Shown: positions 1-5,887 of the stretch, one piece after another
Position numbering within the stretch: position 1 is the first letter of the stretch
Layout of the letters: each line of letters starts with the position of its first letter
DNA from: Candidatus Sulfotelmatobacter sp.
Lineage (GTDB): Bacteria; Acidobacteriota; Terriglobia; Terriglobales; Acidobacteriaceae
Assembly: GCA_030040725.1 (NCBI GenBank)
Contig: JASHTD010000369.1
Location: forward strand, 1 to 6,212
Direction: 5' to 3'
Length of the DNA stretch: 6,212 bases
Position numbers and translations under genes: made by a program
Notes under the pieces: model-generated
What the model was told of the DNA's origin: nothing
Database searches by the model: none
What the model saw: the letters and a program-made list of their open reading frames with translations, nothing else

Positions 1-526
1 TCTGCAATCCTTTCGAGCCAGATGTCTTGGGAAAACTTTGCAATCCAAAATGATCGAAAATTTCGCGCAGCCACATCCCCACCCGGCAGCATTGCACAAT
101 ATTCGCCGGCGGCCCGGGATCGAGATCGAACACCATCATCGTCGGCGAGCTCACATCTTTCGCCAACGAAAGCGACGGGTGCAGTTCAATCGCCGCCAGA
201 TTCGCCAGCCAGACCAGCGTCGGCAGATCGTTGGCCAGAATGTAGTGCACGGTGCGCCGGTTTCCCTCGCTCCAGATCGGCACCGTCTTCACCCAATCCG
301 GCCGATGCTGCGGCGCATTTTTCTCGTAAAAAAATTCTTCATCCACGCCGTTGGGATAGCGCTTGCGCGTCAGCGGACGATCCTTAAGATGCGGCAGCAT
401 CGCCGGGGCAATTCTCACGTAGTAGTCGATGATCTGTCGCTTGGTAAACCCGGCAGCCGGGTAGAGAACTTTGTCCAGATTCGATAGCTTGAGGTGTTTT
501 CCCTGAATCTCGATGGTCGAATCCAT
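1..526 (-). CDS. ligD: LigD-type DNA polymerase (primase-like) domain, N-terminal part, cut by window edge
   Basis: In bacterial non-homologous end joining this domain (archaeo-eukaryotic primase fold) adds nucleotides or ribonucleotides at Ku-bound double-strand breaks before ligation. The 175 visible residues carry the family signatures in order: KVLYPAAG at 19-26, TRKRYPNGVD at 53-62, the motif-I region with His116 (AIELHP), the metal-binding pair Asp134/Asp136 in VFDLDPG, and TSGSKGLQ at 168-175 just before the left edge. The ATG at 526-524 has a GGAG nine bases upstream on the minus strand, and the protein starts close to the domain, as in the mycobacterial Pol-first LigD. Whether a phosphoesterase and ligase domain follow, or the polymerase stands alone, cannot be seen. 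No ku gene is in the window. It is transcribed divergently from the M16 operon. The domain call is firm; the symbol is less so, because a stand-alone polymerase would often not be called ligD. Confidence 0.9.
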   Translation of the reverse strand, partial: MDSTIEIQGKHLKLSNLDKVLYPAAGFTKRQIIDYYVRIAPAMLPHLKDRPLTRKRYPNGVDEEFFYEKNAPQHRPDWVKTVPIWSEGNRRTVHYILANDLPTLVWLANLAAIELHPSLSLAKDVSSPTMMVFDLDPGPPANIVQCCRVGMWLREIFDHFGLQSFPKTSGSKGLQ

Positions 527-636
527 TCGCTCTCGCTCCAGCACGCATTGTGCCTGAAATCGCCGCAACGGGAAATACCGCAGTCCATTTAGCGATCCGC
601 ATTGGTTCCCGCACCGCTTTCCAGCTCTGCCTCCGT

Positions 637-666
637 TTGACAACCCTGCCGCAGCCCACGTAATTT
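637..666 (+). promoter_or_regulatory. Candidate sigma-70 promoter of the M16 operon
   Basis: A perfect -35 hexamer TTGACA (637-642) is followed after 18 bases by TAATTT (661-666), a weak -10 that matches three of six consensus positions. Transcription would begin near 673 and give a leader of about 84 bases before the first M16 gene. The 230-bp gap between the divergent ligD-like gene and the M16 gene must hold promoters for both. No convincing minus-strand promoter was found; TTGTCA on that strand lacks a matching -10. Confidence 0.4.
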
Positions 667-756
667 CAAACTTCCGCCTAACCTGTCCGTCTAACTAACG
701 CCGTTCTTAATTAGTTTTAGCCGGCAACTGAATTTGCCCAATTTCCGGAGTCCCAC

Positions 757-2280
757 ATGAACCGCCGCTCGCTCAAACTGATTGCCGCTATCCTGTTTCT
801 CTCCGCGCTCGCCGCCGCGCAGGATGTCGCTTCCTTCGAGAAGCGCATCACCGTGAAGAAGCTTTCGAATGGCCTGACCATCATCCTCTGCGAACGCCAT
901 GAGGCGCCGGTGTTTTCCTTCTTCACGTTGGTCGATGCCGGCTCCGCGCAAGATCCCATGAGCAAAACCGGGCTCGCCCACATGTTCGAGCACATGGCTT
1001 TCAAAGGCACCGACACCATCGGCACCACCAACTATCCCGCCGAAAAACTCGCCCTGCAGAAAGTCGAGCAGTCCTATGCGGCGTACATTGCCGAGCGCGA
1101 CAAGCGCGTCGGCCGCGATGAAGCCAAACTGAAGCAACTCGAAAAGGCCTGGCAAGACGACATCGCCGCCGCGCAGAAATATGTCGTCCCCAATCAGTTC
1201 GGAAAAATCATCGAGCAAAATGGAGGCCGCGACCTGAACGCCTTCACCGATTACGACGAAACCGCATATCACTATTCCTTGCCCGCGAACCGGATCGAGC
1301 TCTGGGCCTATCTCGAATCCGACCGCTTTCTTCACCCCGTGCTGCGCGAGTTCTATAAAGAGCGCAGCGTCGTCATCGAAGAACGCCGCATGCGAACCGA
1401 CAGTTATCCCATCGGCCGCCTGCTCGAGCAATTTAACGCCGCCGCGTTCGAAGCCCATCCCTACCATCGCCCAACCGTCGGCTGGATGTCGGATCTGAAC
1501 TCCTTTTCCGCGACCGATGCCGAGCATTTCTTCCACGAGTATTACGTGCCCTCGAACATGGTGGTCGCGGTCGCCGGAGATGTGAACGCGTCCACTGCCA
1601 TGCCGGTCCTGGAAAAATATTTCGCCCGTCTTCCCGTGCGCCCCAAGCCGGATGAAACCACCACACGCGAGCCTCCACAAAATTCCGAGCGTAGGGTCGA
1701 ACTAAAGGAGCAAACACAGCCACTTTATCTCGAGGGCTACCATCGCCCCGATTATTTATCCAAAGACGATGCGGTCTACGACGCCATCACCGACCTTATG
1801 TCAGATGGGCGCACTTCGCGCCTCTATCGCGCGCTGGTGCGCGATAAGAAAATCGCAGCCTACTCCGCAGGATTCACCGGCCTGCCGGGAATCAAGTATC
1901 CGCACCTCTTCGCGTTCTACGCGTTTCCGCTGCCCGGCCACACCACGCAGGAAGTCGCCGACGCGATTCACGTCGAAATCCAGCGCCTCAAAACAGAGGA
2001 CATCAGCGACGCCGAATTGAAGATGATCAAGACTCGCGCTAAAGCGAATCTGATTCGCGGCCTGGCCGACAACGAGGGACTCGCAACCGATCTGGCGACG
2101 TATCAGACTCGCTACGGCGACTGGAGGGAATTGTTCCGCTCTGTCGATCGCATCGAGAATGTCACCAAAGCCGATATTCGCCGCGTCGCTAATGAAACTT
2201 TCAATGACACCAACCGCACCATCGGCGTAATCGAAACCGCCGCGCCACAGGGTTCGGCCAGCCACGGAGGTGCACAATGA
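757..2280 (+). CDS. Secreted M16 family zinc metallopeptidase, catalytic subunit
   Basis: This is an insulinase/pitrilysin-like peptidase of 507 residues, expected to cleave short peptides or unfolded protein segments in the periplasm. Residues 1-21 form a signal peptide (basic NRR, hydrophobic core, then ALAAA before Gln22). The N-terminal M16 domain carries the inverted zinc motif HxxEH as His75-Met-Phe-Glu78-His79, the substrate-strand sequence NAFTDYDET (161-169), and the distal zinc ligand, most likely Glu209 in ERSVVIEE. A Lys/Glu/Gln-rich insert at about 96-155 lengthens the usual spacing of about 76 residues between His79 and the distal Glu to 129; it is probably helical. The C-terminal M16 domain (about 245-440) has GRTSRLY (351-357) and the Arg362/Tyr369 pair typical of M16B peptidases. 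GGAG lies six bases before the ATG. The stop overlaps the next start by four bases, and that partner lacks the zinc motif. The family is certain; the substrate is unknown. Confidence 0.93.
   Translation: MNRRSLKLIAAILFLSALAAAQDVASFEKRITVKKLSNGLTIILCERHEAPVFSFFTLVDAGSAQDPMSKTGLAHMFEHMAFKGTDTIGTTNYPAEKLALQKVEQSYAAYIAERDKRVGRDEAKLKQLEKAWQDDIAAAQKYVVPNQFGKIIEQNGGRDLNAFTDYDETAYHYSLPANRIELWAYLESDRFLHPVLREFYKERSVVIEERRMRTDSYPIGRLLEQFNAAAFEAHPYHRPTVGWMSDLNSFSATDAEHFFHEYYVPSNMVVAVAGDVNASTAMPVLEKYFARLPVRPKPDETTTREPPQNSERRVELKEQTQPLYLEGYHRPDYLSKDDAVYDAITDLMSDGRTSRLYRALVRDKKIAAYSAGFTGLPGIKYPHLFAFYAFPLPGHTTQEVADAIHVEIQRLKTEDISDAELKMIKTRAKANLIRGLADNEGLATDLATYQTRYGDWRELFRSVDRIENVTKADIRRVANETFNDTNRTIGVIETAAPQGSASHGGAQ
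2266..2270 (+). promoter_or_regulatory. Shine-Dalgarno GGAGG for the second M16 gene, inside the first
   Basis: GGAGG sits six bases before the ATG at 2277, within the last codons of the upstream M16 gene. Together with the ATGA stop/start overlap it fixes the start and indicates coupled translation, which would keep the two subunits in balance. Confidence 0.8.
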
Positions 2281-3743
2281 AAACGCACGCTATAAAACTG
2301 CACCGTTCCGCTCTTCCCGCGATCCTGGCCGTTTTGCTCACGGCGCTCATCGCTTCCAACTCCTTCGCGCAGGCCAAGAGCTGGCAGCAAGTTGCTACGC
2401 CTCCGCTGCCCGCGTTTCATCCCGCGCAGCCGAAACGCATTGAACTTTCCAACGGCATGGTGATTTTTCTGCAGGAAGATCACGAGCTTCCGCTGATCGA
2501 CGGTTTCGCCCGCATCCGCGGCGGCTCGCATGATGAACCAGCCGATAAGGTCGGACTGGCCAATATCTTCGGCAAAGTCTGGCGAACCGGCGGCACCAAA
2601 GCCCAAACCGGAGATCAGCTCGACGACTTTCTCGAAGTACGCGCCGCCCGAGTAGAAACCGGCGGCGGTCCCGATTCTACTTCTATCAGCTTGTCGTGCC
2701 TGAAAGGCGACTTCGACGATGTCTTCGCGGTCTTCATCGATCTTTTGCGCAACCCCGAGTTCCGCGCCGATAAGCTCGACCTCGCGCAAAAACAGGCCTA
2801 TGACGCCATCTCCCGCCGCAACGACGAAATCGACGACATCGCCGAACGCGAAGCCGCGAAGCTCGCCTACGGCTCCGCCAATCCCTACGCCCGCCAGATT
2901 GAGTACTCGACCATCGGCGCCATTACTCGCCAAGATTTGCTCGACTGGCACCAGAAATATGTGCAGCCCGACCACATGATTCTCGGTATATCCGGCGATT
3001 TCGATTCCTCCGCCATGGAAGCCAAACTGCGCGCCGCCTTCGAATCCTGGCCGCGAGGAGGCGACTTGCCCGAGACCGAAGTCAGCTACGCTCCCGCCAA
3101 GCCCGGCTATTACCAGATCGAAAAAGGAGACGTGAATCAGAGCAGCATTCAGATGGTCGCGCTCGGCACCACGCGCAACAATCCCGATTACTATGCCATT
3201 GCGGTATTCAATCAGGCCTTCGGTGGAGGTTTTTCTTCCCGCCTCTTCAATGACATCCGCACCAAGCGCGGCCTCGCCTACAGTGTTGGCGGTGGCATTG
3301 GCACCAACTTCGGCCATCCTGGAATCCTCGAATTCGCCGCCGCCACCAAAAGCCAGAGCACGATTGAGTCGATCAAGGCGCTCGACGAAGACATCGACAA
3401 TTTGAAAAATCAGCCGATTACCGAGGAAGAAATCAAACAGGCAAAAGACGCCATCCTGAACGCTTTCATCTTTCGCCTCGACTCGCCCGATAAAGTCTTG
3501 GGCGAGCGCATGACTTACGAGTTTTATGGCTATCCTGCCGACTGGCTCGACAAGCTTCCCGCCGAGATTCAAAAAGTCACCGCCGCCGATGTGAAGCGCG
3601 TCGCGGAAAAATATGTGCACCGCGATCAACTTGCCGTGCTGGTCGTCGGCAACACCAAAGAGTTCGATCAGCCCCTTTCTTCGTTGGGAGCAGTAAAGGA
3701 TATCGACATCACCATCCCTCCGCCGCCTGCAGCGGCGAAGTAG
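2277..3743 (+). CDS. Secreted M16 family protein lacking the zinc motif (non-catalytic partner)
   Basis: This 488-residue protein has a signal peptide (hydrophobic stretch about 12-26, cleavage likely after SFA at 29-31). It has the two-domain M16 architecture, but the HxxEH site is replaced: the aligned segment GLANIFGKVWRTGG has Asn96, Gly99 and Lys100 where the zinc-binding His, Glu and His should be. No Glu is seen at the distal ligand position near 177-178. The protein is therefore almost certainly not a peptidase by itself. The C-terminal domain is well kept, with AFGGGFSSRLF ahead of Arg328 and Tyr335 (RTKRGLAY), the R/Y pair that helps bind substrate in M16B enzymes. In characterised M16B heterodimers such as mitochondrial processing peptidase, one subunit supplies zinc and the other is inactive, and this gene pair matches that plan. 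The C-terminus ends in a proline run followed by alanines, and two in-frame TAG codons follow in tandem (3741-3746). Confidence 0.92.
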   Translation: MKTHAIKLHRSALPAILAVLLTALIASNSFAQAKSWQQVATPPLPAFHPAQPKRIELSNGMVIFLQEDHELPLIDGFARIRGGSHDEPADKVGLANIFGKVWRTGGTKAQTGDQLDDFLEVRAARVETGGGPDSTSISLSCLKGDFDDVFAVFIDLLRNPEFRADKLDLAQKQAYDAISRRNDEIDDIAEREAAKLAYGSANPYARQIEYSTIGAITRQDLLDWHQKYVQPDHMILGISGDFDSSAMEAKLRAAFESWPRGGDLPETEVSYAPAKPGYYQIEKGDVNQSSIQMVALGTTRNNPDYYAIAVFNQAFGGGFSSRLFNDIRTKRGLAYSVGGGIGTNFGHPGILEFAAATKSQSTIESIKALDEDIDNLKNQPITEEEIKQAKDAILNAFIFRLDSPDKVLGERMTYEFYGYPADWLDKLPAEIQKVTAADVKRVAEKYVHRDQLAVLVVGNTKEFDQPLSSLGAVKDIDITIPPPPAAAK

Positions 3744-3774
3744 TAGTCGCGAAATAAGAGCTGCAAAATTAAAG

Positions 3775-3817
3775 ACACAAAATAAAACCGCCGCGATGGA
3801 ATAATCCACCGCGGCGG
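3775..3817 (-). terminator. Rho-independent terminator of the PEP-CTERM gene
   Basis: Arms at 3788-3800 and 3805-3817 form a 13-bp GC-rich stem with one A-C mismatch and the loop ATAA. Read on the minus strand, the stem is followed directly by TTTTATTTTG (from 3787 downward), the expected U-tract. It begins 25 bases after the stop of the PEP-CTERM gene. On the plus strand no T-run follows, so at most it weakly stops transcription from the converging M16 operon. Confidence 0.88.
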
Positions 3818-3842
3818 CGCCATTCGCCTTGCTTGCGAACTC

Positions 3843-4490
3843 TTACCCTTTCAGAAGTTTCCGGCGCACAACTCCCGCCAGAGAAATCAGTCCCGTGCCG
3901 AACAGAACCAATGATCCCGGCTCCGGCACCGGAGAGTATCCAATGTATTCCTGCGCCGTGCAGCCCCAGCTCTGGGTTCCCGGAATCGGCGTGTAAAGAA
4001 ACAGTCCGGCAAACGCGCTATTCGGAGCCGTTGCCGCCAGCGCGAGATATTCGGTCTCGATCGCTGCCGCACCGCTGCTCAGGAAGTACGAACTATGCTG
4101 CGCGTTGCTCGAGAACAATCCCCAGATCGCGAAGTTGCCCACGTTCGCGCTCAAGCTTCCGCCCAGAATGCTTTTGAAGATGAGCCCCGCGGCTTTGTAA
4201 TCGGTCAGTTCATTTCCAAACAAGCCCATGCCGCTCAAGAGGCTGGTCTTGTATGCCTTCCAGGTCTCGCCGACTTGAACTTCATTGTCATAGCTGTCGC
4301 AGATCACGGCGATCGGGGCGGCCCCGTTGATCGACAGATAGTACGGGTAGGTGTAAACGCCGCCGGCGTTGTTGCTGCCTGTTCCGGTCAGCTTCACACT
4401 AACCGTCGAATTGGCCACGGCAGTGCCTGTGCACAGAGCCATGGCGGCCAGAAATACCAGGGAATTCACTGCAAAACGAAGTCGACGCAT
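3843..4490 (-). CDS. PEP-CTERM sorting-domain surface protein
   Basis: This 215-residue exported protein of unknown specific function has an N-terminal signal peptide (basic RRLR, hydrophobic 7-19, cleavage likely after AVA at 24-26). The C-terminus is a classic PEP-CTERM tripartite signal: VPEP at 188-191, a hydrophobic span at about 193-208 and the basic tail RRKLLK (209-214). Such proteins are cut and anchored or released by an exosortase (EpsH/XrtA family), usually in exopolysaccharide-producing bacteria. No exosortase lies in this window. The middle (28-186) is rich in Gly, Ser, Ala, Tyr and Asn. It contains PYYLSINGAAP and ICDSYD, and has two cysteines, Cys64 and Cys177, that could form a disulfide. 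I do not recognise a catalytic motif. The ATG at 4490-4488 has GGAGG twelve bases upstream, a longer spacing than usual. The gene is monocistronic, with its own terminator. Confidence 0.9.
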   Translation of the reverse strand: MRRLRFAVNSLVFLAAMALCTGTAVANSTVSVKLTGTGSNNAGGVYTYPYYLSINGAAPIAVICDSYDNEVQVGETWKAYKTSLLSGMGLFGNELTDYKAAGLIFKSILGGSLSANVGNFAIWGLFSSNAQHSSYFLSSGAAAIETEYLALAATAPNSAFAGLFLYTPIPGTQSWGCTAQEYIGYSPVPEPGSLVLFGTGLISLAGVVRRKLLKG

Positions 4491-4544
4491 CTCTTGTTCA
4501 CGCCTCCGGCGAATGGATGAATCCTTTCGCGCTCAGGAAAAGCC

Positions 4545-4569
4545 GGTTACTCTGGCAGCTCAGGTAACC
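4545..4569 (-). promoter_or_regulatory. Hairpin in the leader of the PEP-CTERM gene
   Basis: GGTTAC (4545-4550) and GTAACC (4564-4569) pair perfectly. Three more pairs, CTG (4552-4554) with CAG (4561-4563), follow after a single bulged base, giving nine pairs around a six-base loop. It lies 55-79 bases before the ATG, inside the predicted leader. It has no U-tract, so it is not a simple terminator. A role in mRNA stability or regulation is inference only. Confidence 0.45.
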
Positions 4570-4650
4570 TCGCGCAGGCCAGATTGCGCATTCGGCGCGG
4601 TTCCCGGCGCTGCCTGATGAGTCCGGCGTTTCGCTCGCTCATCCTTATAA

Positions 4651-4668
4651 GTGCAGCGCGGCAGCCAA
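4651..4668 (-). promoter_or_regulatory. Candidate sigma-54 (RpoN) promoter of the PEP-CTERM gene
   Basis: On the minus strand the 18 bases TTGGCTGCCGCGCTGCAC contain GG and GC separated by exactly ten bases, the invariant -24/-12 geometry. TGGC matches fully at -24; CTGCA matches TTGCA at -12 with one mismatch. The middle ACG of the consensus is not kept. Transcription would start near 4641, giving a leader of about 150 bases. PEP-CTERM genes in some Proteobacteria are controlled by RpoN with the PrsK/PrsR two-component system, which makes the match plausible. No enhancer site or rpoN gene is visible here. Confidence 0.35.
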
Positions 4669-4886
4669 ACGACCGGGCAGTCGAATCTTCGCTTTAACCG
4701 CTGTCAGACTGAGTGCGATGAAACTGTTTTCACAACAGGGACGGAAAGAAAAATTTCGCCTCCTCCTCCGTAATCACGCGGAAGTAATCTGGAGTAACCA
4801 ATGAAAGTAACCTCTTCTAAACCATTCGCCCGCCGACGATTACCGCCTTCGAGAGCCTGGCCGAGCCGGATGCCATACCCTTTGAC

Positions 4887-4915
4887 TTGTTCCGGTTGCG
4901 TCCAGGGCGTATACT
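4887..4915 (+). promoter_or_regulatory. Candidate sigma-70 promoter of the small membrane protein gene
   Basis: TATACT (4910-4915, five of six consensus positions) is preceded at 17 bases by TTGTTC (4887-4892). A better -35, TTGACT at 4882-4887, is 22 bases away, which is too far. The start site would be near 4922, fifty bases before the ATG at 4972 and inside the longer reading frame that opens at 4801. This supports the shorter gene. Confidence 0.45.
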
Positions 4916-4971
4916 CCGCCGCCAATAGCAGAATCATTTGGCGCGAAAGCGAAAGCGAGGTTAACTCACCC

Positions 4972-5142
4972 ATGAACTGGATAAGCAAACTCATCGTTGG
5001 CATCCTCACGGCCCTGGCCATGATGTTGCTCACCTACGCGCTGCCCAGGGGCGCTGGCATGCGCGATGCGGCCGTCGTGCAGTTTCCTGTCACCGTCGGA
5101 GTATGGGCCATCTTCGTTCTGCTCTTCGTGAAACTGAAATAG
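4972..5142 (+). CDS. Small two-helix membrane protein, unknown function
   Basis: This 56-residue protein has two hydrophobic segments (about 7-24 and 38-53), separated by a short polar turn with PRGAGMRD and ending in KLK. It is most likely an inner-membrane hairpin; the basic N-terminus, loop and tail do not settle its orientation. I do not recognise the family. The frame is open back to an ATG at 4801, which has a good GGAG six bases upstream. That would add 57 residues, but they are Arg/Ser/Pro-rich, lack secondary-structure character, use rarer codons such as aga, tta and cct, and are interrupted by a TATACT promoter. I therefore prefer 4972, although only a weak GAGG lies 11 bases before it. 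It stands alone, divergent from the PEP-CTERM gene. Confidence 0.6.
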   Translation: MNWISKLIVGILTALAMMLLTYALPRGAGMRDAAVVQFPVTVGVWAIFVLLFVKLK

Positions 5143-5305
5143 GCGTGACGCGAGAGAGTGCTGCTTCATCTTCTTGGCGGCCTGGTTTTGCGAGCTGAGC
5201 CGGAAGGCGGCGTTGATGCAGCTAGGAGCTTACCCCGCGGGTACTTGGCCGATCTGTGGTCGCATGCCGGCTGAAAAATTCCCCCTGGGACGAGGCTTAA
5301 GCAAA

Positions 5306-5334
5306 GTGACGGGCCTCCGCACGAACAGTATTAA
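5306..5334 (+). promoter_or_regulatory. Candidate promoter of the 59-residue kinase-like gene
   Basis: GTGACG (5306-5311) and TATTAA (5329-5334) are 17 bases apart, each matching four of six sigma-70 positions. The start site would be near 5341, about 54 bases before the ATG. An 8-bp direct repeat, ACAATCAC, at 5334-5341 and 5344-5351 overlaps the start region and could be a regulator site. Confidence 0.3.
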
Positions 5335-5394
5335 CAATCACAGACAATCACCCAGCGATAGGCGAACAATTCTCGTAATGACGAGGCGGCGGCA

Positions 5395-5574
5395 ATGGCA
5401 GAGGGACCCCAAGCCGCGTTGGATCACATCCGCAACAAGCTCCAAATAATCCTCTCTCGTGCTGAACTTCGCAAGGACATTAGCCAATGTGGGCCTTGTG
5501 CTATCGCGGTTTCCGAGATTGTCGATGAGATCCGCGCCCTGGAAGCCTTCGTCAAGGACACTTTGCGGAAGTAG
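5395..5574 (+). CDS. 59-residue histidine-kinase DHp-like protein
   Basis: The predicted protein is two amphipathic helices joined by a short loop. Helix one (about 7-27) contains DHIRNKLQIILSRAEL, resembling the H-box of HisKA/HisKA_2 kinases (consensus like H-R-V-K-N-N-L-Q-I-I), with His11 as the possible phospho-acceptor. Helix two (about 36-57) reads AIAVSEIVDEIRALEAFV, like the second helix of a dimerisation hairpin. The loop carries Cys32-Gly-Pro-Cys35. No ATP-binding N, G1 or G2 box follows, as the gene stops at 5574. It could therefore be a stand-alone phosphotransfer or dimerisation module, or a remnant of a larger kinase. The ATG has GAGG eight bases upstream, and the frame is closed by TAG at 5359-5361, so a long N-terminal extension is impossible. 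Amino-acid composition and helix periodicity are far more protein-like than the overlapping frames. Function is inferred from pattern resemblance only. Confidence 0.65.
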   Translation: MAEGPQAALDHIRNKLQIILSRAELRKDISQCGPCAIAVSEIVDEIRALEAFVKDTLRK

Positions 5575-5665
5575 CAGCCGCATACCGTATTGCGCGCCGG
5601 GGCATCTGCGCCCTTCAGTTGCGACCAGGATCGATGATCTCGGCAGTACGGCTCACGTCGACCCA

Positions 5666-5681
5666 CTGCAGCCACTTGCAG
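5666..5681. promoter_or_regulatory. Operator-like dyad CTGCA-N6-TGCAG next to the orphan promoter
   Basis: CTGCA (5666-5670) and TGCAG (5677-5681) form a perfect 5-bp inverted repeat with a six-base gap. It ends one base before the -35 element at 5683. Its position suits an activator or repressor site; the short arms mean chance is possible. Confidence 0.3.
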
Positions 5682-5682
5682 A

Positions 5683-5711
5683 TTGACAAGGCAACGACCG
5701 CGGAATATAGT
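5683..5711 (+). promoter_or_regulatory. Near-consensus sigma-70 promoter without an evident gene
   Basis: TTGACA (5683-5688) is a perfect -35, the spacer is exactly 17 bases, and TATAGT (5706-5711) matches five of six -10 positions. It is the best promoter in the window. Transcription should start near 5717-5719. No ORF of normal size lies between it and the terminator at 6017-6048, and the next gene beyond is on the opposite strand. Confidence 0.6.
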
Positions 5712-5887
5712 CTTGCGAAGTTTTTTAGGCTGTCCGCGTCTCCGTTTCGCGGACCCCAGTTCCGTCGTCGTTCTTGCCTAAACAACAGGGCTCTCCCGTT
5801 TCAACCCTTCGAACGAGATCCTCTAATGAAGAGCAAACAAACCTTCACGGTCAACTGATGACTGCGGAAGGTGTCAACGAACGAAAT

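Noticed and set aside
22..487. Two overlapping plus-strand frames of 121 and 149 codons
   Set aside because: Both are antisense to the LigD polymerase-domain gene, which carries all family motifs in order.
691..720. Imperfect dyad CTAACTAA / TTAGTTTTAG upstream of the M16 operon
   Set aside because: The arms pair only with a two-base insertion in an AT-rich stretch, so chance is the simpler explanation.
691..1680. A 329-codon open frame on the minus strand opposite the first M16 gene
   Set aside because: It lies antisense to the catalytic M16 gene. It is rich in Gly, Phe, His and Val in the manner of a shadow frame and has no recognisable motif.
2112..3809. A 565-codon open frame on the minus strand opposite the M16 genes
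   Set aside because: It is the antisense of two clear M16 genes with signal peptides and family motifs. Long antisense frames arise from GC-rich codon use, and its translation shows no domain.
4614..4645. CTGATGAGTCCG on the plus strand and GATGAGCGAGCGAAAC on the minus strand, resembling a hammerhead ribozyme core
   Set aside because: The plus strand lacks a GAAA after stem II; the minus strand lacks the CUGA start and has no room for stem II. The core cannot form on either strand.
5231..5243. Small palindrome TACCC-CGC-GGGTA
   Set aside because: Five base pairs with a three-base loop, not next to any promoter or gene start; too short to support a function.
5292..5317. GCAAAGTGACGGGCCT, resembling part of a c-di-GMP-I (GEMM) riboswitch, within a GAGGC/GCCTC hairpin
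   Set aside because: The expected GNRA-capped helix, the GGTAGC...TTACC helix and the closing stem are missing, so only a short fragment matches.
5174..5449. A 91-codon plus-strand frame
   Set aside because: It needs a TTG start without a good ribosome site, its composition is Arg/Pro/Ser-rich without structure, and its end overlaps the more convincing 59-residue gene in another frame.
5459..5858. Plus-strand frames of 75 and 79 codons (5459-5686 and 5619-5858)
   Set aside because: Both need non-ATG starts and show random-looking composition. One overlaps the 59-residue gene, and the other is crossed by the near-consensus promoter at 5683-5711.
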